DNA from: Peromyscus leucopus
Lineage: Eukaryota > Chordata > Mammalia > Rodentia > Cricetidae
Length of the DNA stretch: 64,000 nt
Assembly (NCBI RefSeq): GCF_004664715.2
Contig: NC_051063.1
Location: forward strand, 109,874,829 to 109,938,828
Direction: 5' to 3'
Below the pieces are notes generated by a model, which did not search any database, was not told the origin of the DNA, and saw only the letters and a program-made list of their open reading frames with translations. This document shows positions 11,571 to 22,745 of the stretch, piece by piece; position 1 is the first letter of the stretch; every line of letters begins with the position of its first letter. The translations under genes were made by a program, and so were the position numbers.

Positions 11571-12519
11571 AAGTCTTTGCTGTCACTATGGGTAGAAATG
11601 AAATGCTTACAGAGTTGGAGGCTGGCAGATGAAGTCTGGGAGAAGGAGCTTAAACAAGAAGAAGCCACTGTAATTAGACAATGGGATATTTCATCAATTT
11701 AGCAAATAAAATTACATGCATCCGGTGGCCCATTTATAGTACAAACCATTTATAATACAGTTTCTCACTGAGGAAGGAAAGAAGACATTTGCTGGGTTAT
11801 CAGGAAAGTACTGTTCTTGTTTATAGATCTACATCATTAGCCACAGATCTGCATCTGAGGAGGCAGTGGAGGTCCTCATTCCTGTCACTGTCTGCTAGTT
11901 CTTTACCTATGATACCTAAAAGAGTATGTGCTTAGTCTAGGCTTTGGTGGTTCTCTTTTTACCAGAAACCAAGGGAATGTCAAATTTTTCCCTGCAGGAG
12001 GATGAACTATGTAGTGTCCCCTTCCACTTGGTCTTCATCAGTAATGCATATACATGCTGCTTTGTTTTCCCACTTAGCTGCTGCAACATGGTAATAAGTG
12101 CATAATGGTAATATGCAAAGTCTGTTTGCTCCTCTGCTAAGTACAATGGAAACTACTCTATCTCCTTCATTATTTCTCTTTTTGTTTCCAGTGTGGTTAT
12201 TTGACTGCCAAGGAAGAGAACAATAGGAGTTGGACTCACAGATGGTACTTTGATATCTAATCAGCCTTCATAACTCTACCCAACCAAGGCCTACAGATGT
12301 TCTGGAATGATGTGAATGGATACATAAAAATATTTAAATTAAAATAAAGATGATGGAAAAAGAGAGAAATAAGGCTATGGCAGATGTTAGGCAGTGAGAT
12401 TGAAATTTAGTTATTTTGAAAGCATATTTAATACTAACTTAGACAAACAACACTGTAGTAATGTAGTACTTTAATATTTTTCCCCAAGATTGACTATATC
12501 AGCTCACTGACATGACATG
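11571..12519. other. Unique intergenic stretch
   Basis: No repeat family or gene recognised. Open frames are under 75 codons. Confidence 0.45.
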
Positions 12520-12720
12520 ATGTAGCTACTGGAATAAGTCAAACAGGTATGCATTTGAGGCTTGATTCCTCCACAGACTAGCTACATGACCTTGATAAAG
12601 ATTTCTGGGGTTCTCTCATTTCCTCAACCATAAAATGTGTATATTATAGTAATATATATCACATAAAATTGTTTCAGGAGCCAAGCAAGATAATACATCT
12701 CATATAGTCCTTATAGTGTA
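12520..12720 (+). mobile_element. MIR SINE
   Basis: Sense MIR: 'tgaggcttgattcctccaca', 'gactagctacatgaccttga', 'ttctctcatttcctcaacca', 'taaaatgtgtatattatagt', then 'gccaagcaagataatacatc'. These match in order the MIR consensus (ggctctgccacttactagc tgtgtgaccttgggc ... tttcctcatctgtaaaatg). Only the oldest conserved core is clear. Confidence 0.7.
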
Positions 12721-13003
12721 TGATCAACTCTGTGCTTTCTCTGCTCTCTTGAGAGAGCTCTGCTTTGTACATAGTAACCACGACACTCAGCATTGCAGAT
12801 ACTAATTTTGATGAAAGAAGTCAAAGCATTATTTCTCTCTTTTCTGCTTTTTTGCAGTATCATGACCTAGAGCCAGTCAGCTACGTTTTTTATTTAGAAG
12901 TCTCTCCAATAAAACCATAGAGAAGAAAGACTTATATCCTAAAACCATTTCATAGTCAAGGTACCAAACTGGAAAAAAATATGGGATTTCTTTTGCATTT
13001 TTT

Positions 13004-13005
<2 letters not shown>

Positions 13006-13047
<42 letters not shown>
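13006..13047. repeat. (TA)n microsatellite
   Basis: About 21 pure TA dinucleotides. Confidence 0.95.
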
Positions 13048-13050
<3 letters not shown>

Positions 13051-13103
13051 TAGGTAACAAAAATTGGAAGGAATTATGTGTAGATGAATACATCAGGAAT
13101 GAC

Positions 13104-13262
13104 AGATGAAGCACACAGTGGTTGTAGACATCATATCTGGGATTTGGAGGCAGGAAGATGGAACAAAAGAGTAGGTTACATAGAGAATGAGTTCTTAGCG
13201 TGAGCTACAGAGTAAATTCCAAGCTAGCCTTTAATGCATAGCAAGACTCTGTTCAATAAATA
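13104..13262 (+). mobile_element. Old B1 SINE
   Basis: Strongly diverged sense B1: 'cacagtggttgtagacatca', 'tgggatttggaggcaggaag', 'tacatagagaatgagttctt', 'agcaagactctgttcaataa'. The order of segments follows B1, with the poly-A tail reduced to 'aataaataag'. Confidence 0.6.
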
Positions 13263-13404
13263 AGACATATATTAGTGCAGATGAATTTATAGGCAAAGGT
13301 CTGTATCTGGGGAATGCAAATATTGATAGTTCTACAAATCCCATCATTTATATCAGATACTTCCTAATTACCCATGTACCACCCCAACCAGGTGATTATC
13401 CAGC

Positions 13405-13590
13405 CCCACATTTATTACTTCATCAGTTCAACTGATGCTTGTCTACTGAACACTGGCTATGTATTAGTTCTAACTGTTACAGAGTTGTTAATTCAATGTG
13501 AGCCTTTAGCATGCCTGACTCTGGGAAGGAAGCAGACATATAGTTATATAGCATCATGGAAGCACAGAAACAAAAAAGAAAGAGGCATCT
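13405..13590 (-). mobile_element. Possible L2/MIR relic
   Basis: 'cttcatcagttcaactgatg', 'cttgtctactgaacactggc', 'tatgtattagttctaactgt' resemble the antisense L2/MIR motif 'attgagcacctactatgtgc caggcactgttctagg'. The match is weak. Confidence 0.4.
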
Positions 13591-15590
13591 TTTGACATGG
13601 AACTTAGTACTTTATTGAGGGGAAAATTCACCTGGTACATCTAGAACTCCTGCCCCAAATTAGAGAGTGGATTGTTCATTGCAGTATGGGGAAGCACTTG
13701 GAGTCCTTTAGCTGTTAAGAAAGGGTCAGACACAAGCTAGGATATGGCAGAGGGTGGAAATAGACACAGGCTTGGAATTCATCATCATTTCATATTGGGC
13801 TCAATGTGAGCCTGTGAATCATAGGAAACATTTTTCTTGTACCAACTTGCAAACTACGTGCAGAGGCAAGAAGGGACATGACTTACTATTTCACCTTTAA
13901 TAAAGAAAACAGAATTTGATTTCAGTACTGCCTGACCCTAAGCCCTGTATATTATCCACATATTTGCCTAGACATATGGAAGTCTGAGTCTAGATAAAAA
14001 TGTGATAATCTTCTAATACTTCATATTTACACAGAGCCAAACTTGTTAATCTTCAGTCTCTGAATGAATTTGGATTGTCTTCTTCACACAATCATAAACT
14101 CAATTGTTATAATGGCTTCAGAACGACCCTTCATTTATTGGTTGCGTCTTTTGAGAACTGTTATTTAAATAATAAAGAAACAGAAGAAATTAAGGAGAGC
14201 ATATATTCAGTCAGTTATGACTATAGTATATATACCAGTCCATGCATGAGAAGGGACAACCTTAATTACCAGAGGTGCAATTCTCCATTGATTTTAGTCC
14301 GTGTGTCATACCCCTTCACCTTAGTCACTCAGAGATGATAAAAAGTGGGAATACTACTAGTTTCAAGTGTGCACATTCACCATCTAGCTTCTTCCCTTGC
14401 CAGTATGACAATGAGATTCAGGGAGCTGTATTCTAAGCTTTTGCACCCCAGAATGCTGACATTTACATAGGAAATATAAAATCAAAAGCACTTTATACTC
14501 AACCCCCTATTTTGTCAGATAGATAAAGATGCCTGTCTTTCCAAAGTCGCCCTTTTCAGGACCCAGGTTTGAAATCTCAGGTGTGAAACCCAAGATTAAG
14601 AGAAAAATAATAGGTAAATTTTTTTCTGTCTATGTTCATTGCATTTCAGAAACTTTTTGTTTTTAATATTGTACCTTCATGTTGATGTTTTATCTTTCTT
14701 CAAAATAATCTTAGAAAATTTTAAAGTTGATAAAGTCTCAGAAAAGGATGAAAAGATCTTGATCACAGATGCTTCAATCATTGGAGTCTGAAAAAGTCTT
14801 CATTCGTCTCCTGAGTGGCATTTTTATGTCACATATTGTGGGCACTAAGATGGACTAGAAGAAATTCTTACATCCTAGAATTCTTCTATTGAGGGAAGTA
14901 GATATATAAACAAACACCTTCTCCTAGAATTCTTTAGGAGACATATGTCTGGGTACACTTGAATCAGTTTCTAAACATGTTTTTTGTTGTTGTTTGTTTG
15001 TTTGTTTGATGTATGAAGACCCAAATTAAACATGAGTAGCACTATTCATTGAGATATAGGCCCCTGCTCAATAAATGCTAAAGAAACTTGAACGTTATCA
15101 TTAATATGTCTATGCTTCTTGATTTTTTTGCCCCTCATTGGCTGCCTCAAATTCCTTCCCTCCTAACAAAGATAGTCTCTATTCTTAGACTTGAGACACC
15201 TAAAACACACCCTTCTTTAAGTTCCATTTGTAAGATATTTAATCACAGGAAGAAAAAAGTACCTAATGCAGCATACTTATTATAGGGCTTATTAGATTAT
15301 TTGATAAAATAATGAGCTTTAAATATTACTCATATAGGATAGAGATTTTTAAAGTAATTCAATGTTTTAAATGAAATGGTTTATATTTGAGATTCATTTA
15401 AGGTATAGTTTCTAGACCAGATCTTCTAGAAAATATCACTATGCACCAATCTTCTTTCTTTTACAATTTTGCCAATGAATTTAAAACTTGTGAAACAAGC
15501 AAAATAGACTGTCCATAGTCACTATCAACAAGGCTAAAAGACGATACATTAAAAAAAGTTTCATTAATAAAGTGTCTCTCTTTTGATCTT
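13591..15590. other. Unique AT-rich intergenic stretch
   Basis: About 2 kb with no gene recognised. It contains (GTTT)n at 14981-15010 and a possible L2 tail near 15060-15085 ('gctcaataaatgctaaag'). Frames stay under 90 codons. Confidence 0.45.
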
Positions 15591-15779
15591 GTGTTTCTTG
15601 GTGTGCTCAGAGTGATTTTCTCTCTTCTACTCCCTGGACAAGTGAAATTTTATTTCTCCATGTCTCTTCTCTACACCTGTCTTACAAGTGATGACATCAA
15701 ATACTCTCAGAAAAAAATCTTACTTTCCTGCAATTGCTTCTTACTGGTGACCTTCCCAAATAATCAAACAGCTTTGCTA

Positions 15780-15925
15780 TTTTCTAATCTCTGCTATTCT
15801 ATCTATCATCTTTTGGCTTTGATCACTCTACTGTCTATGTCATATGCATAAGCCTTTTGAGAATAGGACATTTGCATTTCAGCTGTGTTTGCTGTAGGAA
15901 AATATTCAATGAATTATTGAGAGGA
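15780..15925 (+). mobile_element. Possible L2 3' end
   Basis: 'taagccttttgagaatagga' then 'catttgcatttcagctgtgt' and 'atattcaatgaattattgag' follow the layout of the L2 3' end (gtgagctccttgagggcagg ... aataaatatttgttgaat). The similarity is low. Confidence 0.35.
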
Positions 15926-15959
15926 TTGATAAGAGAATCAGTGATTGAGTAATAAAAGT

Positions 15960-16140
15960 GAATTAAACCTTAAGATGTCCTCCCTTTGTATTTTTCATTT
16001 TTTTCTGCCTGATAAGGCCTCATTGCTCAGGTATGCTTCATTTTCACCTCTTAATGTTTTTTTTTTCTTTCTTTCCTTTCAATTCTTGCTGAGACACAGT
16101 TGCTCTACTGCCTTTGTGCTCCCTTCCTATTTTTTTTTTT
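15960..16140 (+). repeat. Diverged local repeat, copy 1
   Basis: The segment is similar to 16905-17065. Shared strings include 'cctcattgc', '(c/t)gtatgcttca', 'cttgctgagacacagttg' / 'cttcctgagacacacttg', and 'ctactgcctttgtgctccct' / 'ctactgcctctgtgctctct'. The copies lie in the same orientation about 942 bases apart. I do not recognise a repeat family. Confidence 0.75.
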
Positions 16141-16196
16141 AAAGGAACTGCATCATGATTGCTTGTTGACATGTCGCCCACATAAATAAGGAAGTA

Positions 16197-16571
16197 ATGC
16201 CTAGGAGGTCCTCTCTAAATCTGAGATGGAAGCAAGAATGTCATATGCCCTTAGAGGGAGTAGAAAAGATATTTTCAAGATGCATGTGTCCTTGTTTGTC
16301 TATTTGTGAAGCCTTTGACAGGACTACACAGAAGAAGCACACTGCCTGCCCTGAACACTCACATCCATTCCTCACTCAGTTCTTGATCCCCATCTGTGGA
16401 CCCTGGGTCTCAGAGAATCTTATCACATTTTTAGGAGGCTTCTGTGGCAGTGACAATGATTTCCACATTTGTATCTCTGAACACTCTTCCTTTTGTAAAT
16501 TCCACTCATATCCAACAGTCAACTTGACATTTGCTGTAAGTTGCAAAAAGCTATGGAAATTGAACCAATAG
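16197..16571 (+). other. Open frame of 124 codons, probably not a gene
   Basis: The frame starts at an ATG without visible context and encodes a Cys- and Phe-rich mixed sequence with no signal peptide, repeat or known motif. An overlapping antisense frame of 92 codons exists. It lies between the two diverged local repeats. Nothing indicates exon boundaries or retrotransposition. I read it as chance. Confidence 0.2.
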
Positions 16572-16904
16572 TGAATGTCATAAGGGTGCAAATGGCTTCC
16601 TAGTTTTAAAGTGAACATTAGTATTACAAAGATATCCTGGATTAGATTAGTCATACTGTCGCTAGAAGCAAGGCTCTGGAACAGATGAAAGGGAGTTTAG
16701 GTTTGCACCCTGCTGTAGAACATGTGTTTTATTTAACTGAGAATCTGCTAGTCAACCTCAGTTGATGGTGGCCATATGCAAATGGGAGCTCCCTTAGAAT
16801 CATGAGATTTTCTACAGACTCTAGGCTGCCTTGTTAACAATTTCATTTCATATACGATGTGTGTTTGTGTGAGTGTGTATGTGAATTAAACCAAATAAAA
16901 GCAA

Positions 16905-17065
16905 AATAAACCTCAAAAGGTATTCCCTTGGTATTCTTCATTTATTTCACCCAATGAGACCTCATTGCCCTTGTATGCTTCAATTTTCCCTTGTTAAAAT
17001 TTTCTTTTCTTATTCTTCCTGAGACACACTTGTCCTACTGCCTCTGTGCTCTCTTCCCAATTTTT
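16905..17065 (+). repeat. Diverged local repeat, copy 2
   Basis: Partner of 15960-16140 at an offset of about 942 bases, in direct orientation, with roughly a quarter of positions differing by eye. Both are pyrimidine-rich and keep the 'gagacaca' and 'tactgcct(t/c)tgtgct' blocks. This could be an old tandem duplication or two members of an unnamed dispersed repeat. Confidence 0.75.
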
Positions 17066-17083
17066 AATGCAACATCTGTGTTA

Positions 17084-17087
<4 letters not shown>

Positions 17088-17124
<37 letters not shown>
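17088..17124. repeat. (AT)n microsatellite
   Basis: About 18 AT dinucleotides just after local repeat copy 2. Confidence 0.95.
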
Positions 17125-17127
<3 letters not shown>

Positions 17128-17860
17128 CTATGTTTTTATATGTCATTGAGAACATTCTTCACAAGAGTTAAATGTTATATAAAGGTAATGTATGAATGCA
17201 AAATATATGGTACTTGAGTATCAGAAACCACATACATTACTGATACCATTTAGAAAGTTCTTTGCCTTTTTAAAAAAAAAAATATAATGGCAGCTTTACC
17301 TCAGGAAATGGAAATGCAACAGAGAATTACAAAGAAAGAATGAGCATGGTCAGATTTGTAAGGGCTTCAAAAACCTGGTGTGCATCTCTGGCCTACAGGA
17401 TAAATTAGTCCAAATATAATATTTGCTCGTCAACCCAGCTATGTGCATTTGAGAGTGCTCAATAGGAAAGAAGGTTTAACTGCAGTGAACACAATGTCAG
17501 TCAAATTCATAATTCAAATTCAGATAACAGTTATTGAATATTCATATATACCCTGAAATATGCTAAAATATATTTACTTATTTTTTCATCACAGTAATAC
17601 ATGTACATACCTTGAAACAATTCTACAAAGCTTCCACTCCAAGATGAGACACACTTTCAGTTCCCCTTCCTAACAAGTCAGGTTTTGTTCTGACTAAGCA
17701 TGGTACACTCTCCTTTTCTTATCTCCAACTTTGTTGCTAACATGATTGTTACCTTTTGGTTTTATCTTCATTCCAACTATGAATGAAGAAGATAGAGCAC
17801 ATGTACTTATTCCAGATCTTCAAGAAGATGCATTCAAACTGCCTATCTTCTTCACCATTT
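17125..17860. other. Unique AT-rich intergenic stretch
   Basis: No gene or repeat family recognised. There is an A run at 17271-17281. Confidence 0.45.
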
Positions 17861-17969
17861 TTATTAAAGAATTTTGTTATCCATTTTACATACCAACCAC
17901 AGATCCCCTTCTCTTCCCTCCTCCTGCCCCTCCAGACTTCCCACCCCCAACCTACCCCCCATTCCCTTT
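17861..17969 (-). mobile_element. Severely 5'-truncated LINE-1 3' end
   Basis: The plus strand shows the antisense LINE-1 3' terminus: 'attaaagaattttgttatcc', 'attttacataccaaccacag', then a C-rich block ('ccaacctaccccccattccc'). The same terminus is seen at 58660-58838. Only about 110 bases were copied. Possible imperfect flanking duplication: 'accattttta' before it and 'accatgtttta' after it. Confidence 0.7.
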
Positions 17970-18265
17970 ACCATGTTTTAGTCTAAGTATTCTTAATGCC
18001 CTATTCAGTGCTGAAGCATGGTTGTCTGAATTGCATTTACATCTAGCCACCCATTATACATTATAATCACATTTTTCTTTCTTATCAAACATAGCCCCCA
18101 TCCTCCCTATTAACTGGATTCTTAGCCTTGTGGATATGTTTTTTTCCTTGAAATGCAACTGCCTCATCTCAATTTACCTTCTTTATTTTCAGTATATTCA
18201 AACACACCAGGATTCTCTTGGGTGTGGTCAAGGAGAGACTATGATCCTGCTGTGCACGTGTTTAT

Positions 18266-18267
<2 letters not shown>

Positions 18268-18326
<59 letters not shown>
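18268..18326. repeat. (CT)n microsatellite
   Basis: About 29 pure CT dinucleotides. The two plus-strand frames crossing it encode Ser-Leu repeats and are artefacts. Confidence 0.95.
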
Positions 18327-18328
<2 letters not shown>

Positions 18329-18658
18329 AGAATAGCTTCCTTTCTCTAACCTCTTGTCTTCAGGTATTTCCAGTTTCTTGACCCCCCTCCCCCCTCTCTC
18401 TGCCATTTCCTTTCAGTCAGGTCACACAATCCCACTATCTTCTTTCCCTCTCTACCTGTATTTCTGAACCCCTTCTCCACATTTTCTAGGAAAGAGTTCA
18501 GAGAGTGTTTGAACGCTATCATGTATGAAGCATATAAAGTTCCCTATTTTACTGACAATATTACTAAATAAGCTTGACCATGAATAAAATCTATATACCA
18601 ACAATTTCAGGATTTTAAAAATGTTGCCCATTCTCTCATGTCCAGTGCTGTTATTGAG

Positions 18659-18659
<1 letters not shown>

Positions 18660-18706
<47 letters not shown>
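18660..18706. repeat. (CA)n microsatellite
   Basis: About 23 pure CA dinucleotides, placed shortly before the LINE-1 fragment at 18731. Confidence 0.95.
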
Positions 18707-18710
<4 letters not shown>

Positions 18711-18725
18711 TCATTTACTGTTTAT

Positions 18726-18753
18726 CTAAATTTCATGAACTCATGAAATTTAG
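18726..18753. repeat. Perfect 13-bp inverted repeat, 2-bp spacer
   Basis: The arms are CTAAATTTCATGA (18726-18738) and TCATGAAATTTAG (18741-18753), exact reverse complements separated by AC. It sits on the 5' boundary of the LINE-1 3' UTR fragment, whose own sequence here should read close to 'actcatgaactctagacc', so one arm may be LINE-1 and the other target DNA. Confidence 0.9.
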
Positions 18754-19118
18754 ACCAACAGCTGCAGATCCTGAATGGGACTGGACTAGGCCCTCTGTAT
18801 AGCGAAACAGTTGTTGTATAGCTTGATCTGCCTAAGGGGCCCCCTGGCAGTAGGATCATAATCAATCCCTGGTGCATGAGCAGGATTTTGGAGCCCATTA
18901 CCTATCATGGGACACCTTGTACAGCCTTGAGGCAGGGGGAGGGGCTTGGACCTGCCTCTACTAAATGTGCCTCCCTGTGGGAGGCCTTACCTTCTTGTAG
19001 GAGGGAATGAGGAGTGGGTTGGCAGAAGGAGGCTGGAGGGGCGGAAGGAGGGAAGAGGGGGATCTATGATTGGTATGTAAAATGAATAAAATTTTTTCAT
19101 AAAAAAAAAAGAAAAAAT
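18731..19118 (+). mobile_element. 5'-truncated LINE-1 3' UTR with A-rich tail
   Basis: Sense LINE-1 3' UTR: 'ggactggactaggccctctg', 'ttggagcccattacctatca', 'gggcttggacctgcctctac', 'gggaggccttaccttcttgt', ending 'tggtatgtaaaatgaataaa' plus an A tail near 19101-19118. It is the same subfamily type as 38350-39288, with no ORF2 sequence. Confidence 0.85.
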
Positions 19119-19596
19119 GGCATTCTCTTTTTAATTTCTCTGGAATATTTTAGAGTTTTCTCTTTCTCATCTATCTGAAGTATTGTAATTCTGTAGCTCT
19201 ATGTAGATCAGTTTCATACATATGTTGGTCTGCGAATAGATACACTTGATTTGAAAAAAAAAATACATTATTCAATTCTAGGCATCAGCTTCCAGCTCTG
19301 AGATAATATAATTTTATATCTTATATAATTTGTTATTTCTGATTCCCTTTCTAGACTTGGTTTTAATTTGGTTTGTGAATTTTAGATGCAATTTATCTTT
19401 TCTTTTATTCCTTTACAATTTTGTCTACTTAACATAGTATTTCCTTATCTTTAGCTCTTCCTTATGCACTGAGTCGGCTGTGGTTCTCATTTCTGTGGAC
19501 TTCGTTTATTTTAAGTCCTTCAGCATTTCCTACAGGTCTTTCTGCTGTGTTTGGAATGTTCTATAGTGCATGATAACCAACATGGTAGCTTTCTGC

Positions 19597-19597
<1 letters not shown>

Positions 19598-19629
<32 letters not shown>
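19598..19629. repeat. Poly-A run of about 32
   Basis: An uninterrupted A homopolymer on the plus strand. The adjacent B1 points the other way and so does not explain it. The upstream sequence is not a repeat I recognise, so this may be the tail of an unidentified insertion. Confidence 0.9.
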
Positions 19630-19631
<2 letters not shown>

Positions 19632-19644
19632 TTTTATATTATGT

Positions 19645-19781
19645 CTTTTCTTTTTTCTTTGAGACAGGGTTTCTCTGTGTAGCCCTGGCTGTCCTGGAAC
19701 TTGCTCTGTAGACAAGGTTAGATTCAAACTCACAGAAATCTGCCTGCCTCTGCCTTCTGAATGCACCACCACACCTGGCTG
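19645..19781 (-). mobile_element. B1 SINE, internal deletion
   Basis: Antisense B1 with the murid-type 'tgtagccctggctgtcctgg'. The usual 'gtgctgggattaaaggc' block is missing between 'tgccttctga' and 'atgcaccaccacacctggct', a deletion of about 15-20 bases. Confidence 0.8.
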
Positions 19782-21800
19782 AATTTTAGTTTTTAAATGG
19801 CTTTGGTTACCATGTTAGGCTTGTGTAGCCAGTCTCATAGCCATAGGAAATATTAGGGGTAGATTTTTCTCTCACTTCCTTTTGCTGTATTTTTCTCTTA
19901 TACTTTATTTTGCTGCATTTTTCCTATTCTTTGATTTGTTCCTTGGTTTCACTTTGTTTTTGTTTATGATTTTTCATGTTATAAAAATATCCCCATGTTT
20001 ACTGAGCTTCTATGGTCTGGCCTTCAGTAACAGCGAGTGCAATAAGATGCTTATAAATGGGATAATTCTTCACCAGAGGAAACAATGTAATCTGCTTAAA
20101 TTTTGAAGGGAGAATTCCAGACATCAATGTCTTCAGGAATTTCTCCTGTCCTAGAAGATTTTATTTGATAGTAAAATAAGCTACAATAGAACCCTCTAAG
20201 ACCCAAAGTAGAAGAATAAATTGTCTGTCTAGATTCCGTACATAGTACAGAAAAGTATTTGGGCTTCAACTTCATTTTCTTAGGAAACATTTCACTGAAG
20301 TGAGTTTGGCATGGTACCAACATCAATTGTGTTTGATGTCTCCAAATATAGACACATTCTGTTTATAAAAATGCAACTTTTAAAATCCTGAATTGATGAG
20401 CCAGAGGAGAGACATAATATTATTTAGGCATAGAGACTAGAGAAGTGCCTATGAGGACCTGGTCACTCTTAATTTTTACACCACACAGACCCTCCCTACC
20501 CAGTTCCACTTTTATAAGTCTCTCGCTGTATGAATTCTTGAGTGATTTGGGCTTCCTGACATAAACAGGGTGACTTGGCTTTTTCCACTGAAGAACTGGA
20601 ATTACATTTCTCTTCCCAACTATATTAACTACTGCCCAACTTCCATCTTCCAGCTTCTATACAGGTTTTTTTTTAATTTTCTGTTTTCTTTACTCCTGTG
20701 AATTTATTTATCATTCTACTATTTCAATTGTCTTACAAAATGAGAATAATGATATATTTTCATTTTACCTTTAGGATACCTATTACAGCCTCTAGGGAGT
20801 AGATGAAAACATGAATAGCAAGAACAAAGCAATATGGAAAGAACACTGTATTCCTCCTGTCTCCACATCATGGTATCTGTCCATTTCCCTGGCTAGTCAG
20901 GCCATATGGGGAAGTCAAAATTCCAGGAGCCCTCTGATGCTGATATGTACACTGACAAATATGCATTTTAAGGATACATCATGATGGTGACGCAGCTTTA
21001 GTTAGCAGTGTAATGACTGAACTCAGGCAGGATTCTATTGACTGGCATGGGCCTTTACTACATAATTGTAAAGATGCCAGAGAGCCCTTCCATATGCCTA
21101 TACTTGGCAGATGCATAACACTGCCACTGAGAAGACTAGTTTATGTTACTACTATGTGTTTGATCTCTAATCCAGACCTTTGATTTTGTGCTCCTGCCCC
21201 ACTTTGCTGACAGCCTTGTAGGAGTGCAAACACTGTGAGTGACATGTTTATTTATGTTCCTCATCTGGAAAGACACGAAGACAAGCGGCAGGGAGATTTT
21301 TTTTTTCAGACAGACTCTCTACATCACTTGTCAGCTCCTTATTATGAGGTGTTGAATTTACCGCATTTTTAGTTATATTTAAATGCTTAATAATCCTACA
21401 GCACATTAACTATAATTCATGAATTATATCCATCTTCTGAGAGAGCATCACTCTCCTGGTAAAAGAATTTATTTGACTCTAACTACACCACGATGCTGGG
21501 ATTTTGTTACCAGGAACATGGTTATACTGATCACCATTTGCCTTTTTAAAACTCCTCTGCAAATTCCCTCTGATTGATTTATCAATATCTGTCTTAACAC
21601 TTTGGCCCTCTAGGATAGCTCTTGGAGCTCCTCAGTCATGACAGATTCATTGTCCAGAGTCCAGGACAGGCTCATTGTCTAATATTTTGCATGTCTAGGG
21701 GTAGGCTCATTGTGTCCACCCCTTGACTCCTTGCCATGTTTTCTGCAACTTGTCTCTAAGTAGAACCTTAACTCTTACTGCTTTGGATAAGATGTCTTGT
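19782..21800. other. Unique AT-rich intergenic stretch
   Basis: About 2 kb with no gene or repeat family recognised. It includes the 18-bp palindrome at 21411-21428. Confidence 0.45.
21411..21428. repeat. Perfect 18-bp palindrome
   Basis: TATAATTCATGAATTATA is identical to its own reverse complement. It is AT-rich, so chance is plausible. Confidence 0.9.
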
Positions 21801-22018
21801 TGGTGACAACAGAGATGGTTCAGCAGGTAAAGGTGTCTGCCTCCAAAGTCTGTTGCCCTGAATTCAATCCCTGGGATCTGCATGGTGGAAAGAGAGACTC
21901 ACCTCTCCTCATAGGTTTTCTTCTGACCTCTACATGCAGGCTTTGTCATGCAGCTCTCTCTTTCTGTCTTCCTCCCTCTTGCTCTCTCACTTTTTCAAAT
22001 ACAAAGCAATAAAAATAT
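21801..22018 (+). mobile_element. B4-type SINE
   Basis: Sense: 'cagagatggttcagcaggta', 'aaggtgtctgcctccaaagt', 'ctgaattcaatccctgggat', 'ctgcatggtggaaagagaga', 'cttctgacctctacatgcag', ending 'aaagcaataaaaatattgaa'. The head and B-box-like 'gaattcaatcc' are tRNA-derived. Frames at 21797-22012 and 21948-22211 come from it. Confidence 0.75.
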
Positions 22019-22374
22019 TGAAAAATTCCCCATGTTGTCTTTATCTGTACCGTTCTATCCTCTTCCTTGGGGAGCTGTTTCTAAACCTGTAAAGTTTGCC
22101 TTACAAATGTGCTTCTTATGTGTTGGGCAGCCACAAAACAGGCTCTCTACCTTTCTACCCTGCATGACTGCTAAGTTCTCTTTTGACTCGTCACTTTCAT
22201 TACCATCTTAATTTGTCCTTTTTGACATCAAGGGACATTCATTCCTGAGAAGCTGTGAGGCATACAGAGGAAAAAATATTAAAACATGAAATATATCCTT
22301 TACCAGTTATCTGTTGATGGCATTAATAGCTAGCTTTATGGCATTTCTATATGTCCTTGAAGATAAAGACAGCC

Positions 22375-22745
22375 ATGGAAGATAGCTAATTTGGTAATTT
22401 GATTACCAGGTAAGCATAGGTCCTGAGTTTAATTCCCCATACCCATATAAAAAACTCAGTATGGTGGTACACATTTGTAATATCAATGTTGGGAAGTGGA
22501 AGTAGGTGGATTTCTGGAACTGAGTGGCCCAGCCTAGCTTACTTAGTATCACCCAGGTCCCAGTGAGAGATCCTGTTTCAAAAATCAAGATGTACAGGAC
22601 CTGAGGTGAAATACATAAAGTTGAACTCTGTCCTTCACATGTACATACCTGTATACTGACACACACACACACGCACACGCACACGCACATGCACACGCGC
22701 GCATGCACCAACACACATATAAACATGCACACTTACACATATGAA
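22375..22745 (+). mobile_element. B4 (ID_B1) SINE with (CA/CG)n tail
   Basis: The tRNA-like head 'ggtaagcataggtcctgagt' and 'ttaattccccatacccatat' is followed by a B1-like part ('tatggtggtacacatttgta', 'agatcctgtttcaaaaatca') and the B4 tail 'gtccttcacatgtacatac' with CA/CG alternation at 22658-22720. It is diverged but complete in layout. The antisense frames here (such as 22403-22732) are artefacts. Confidence 0.75.
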
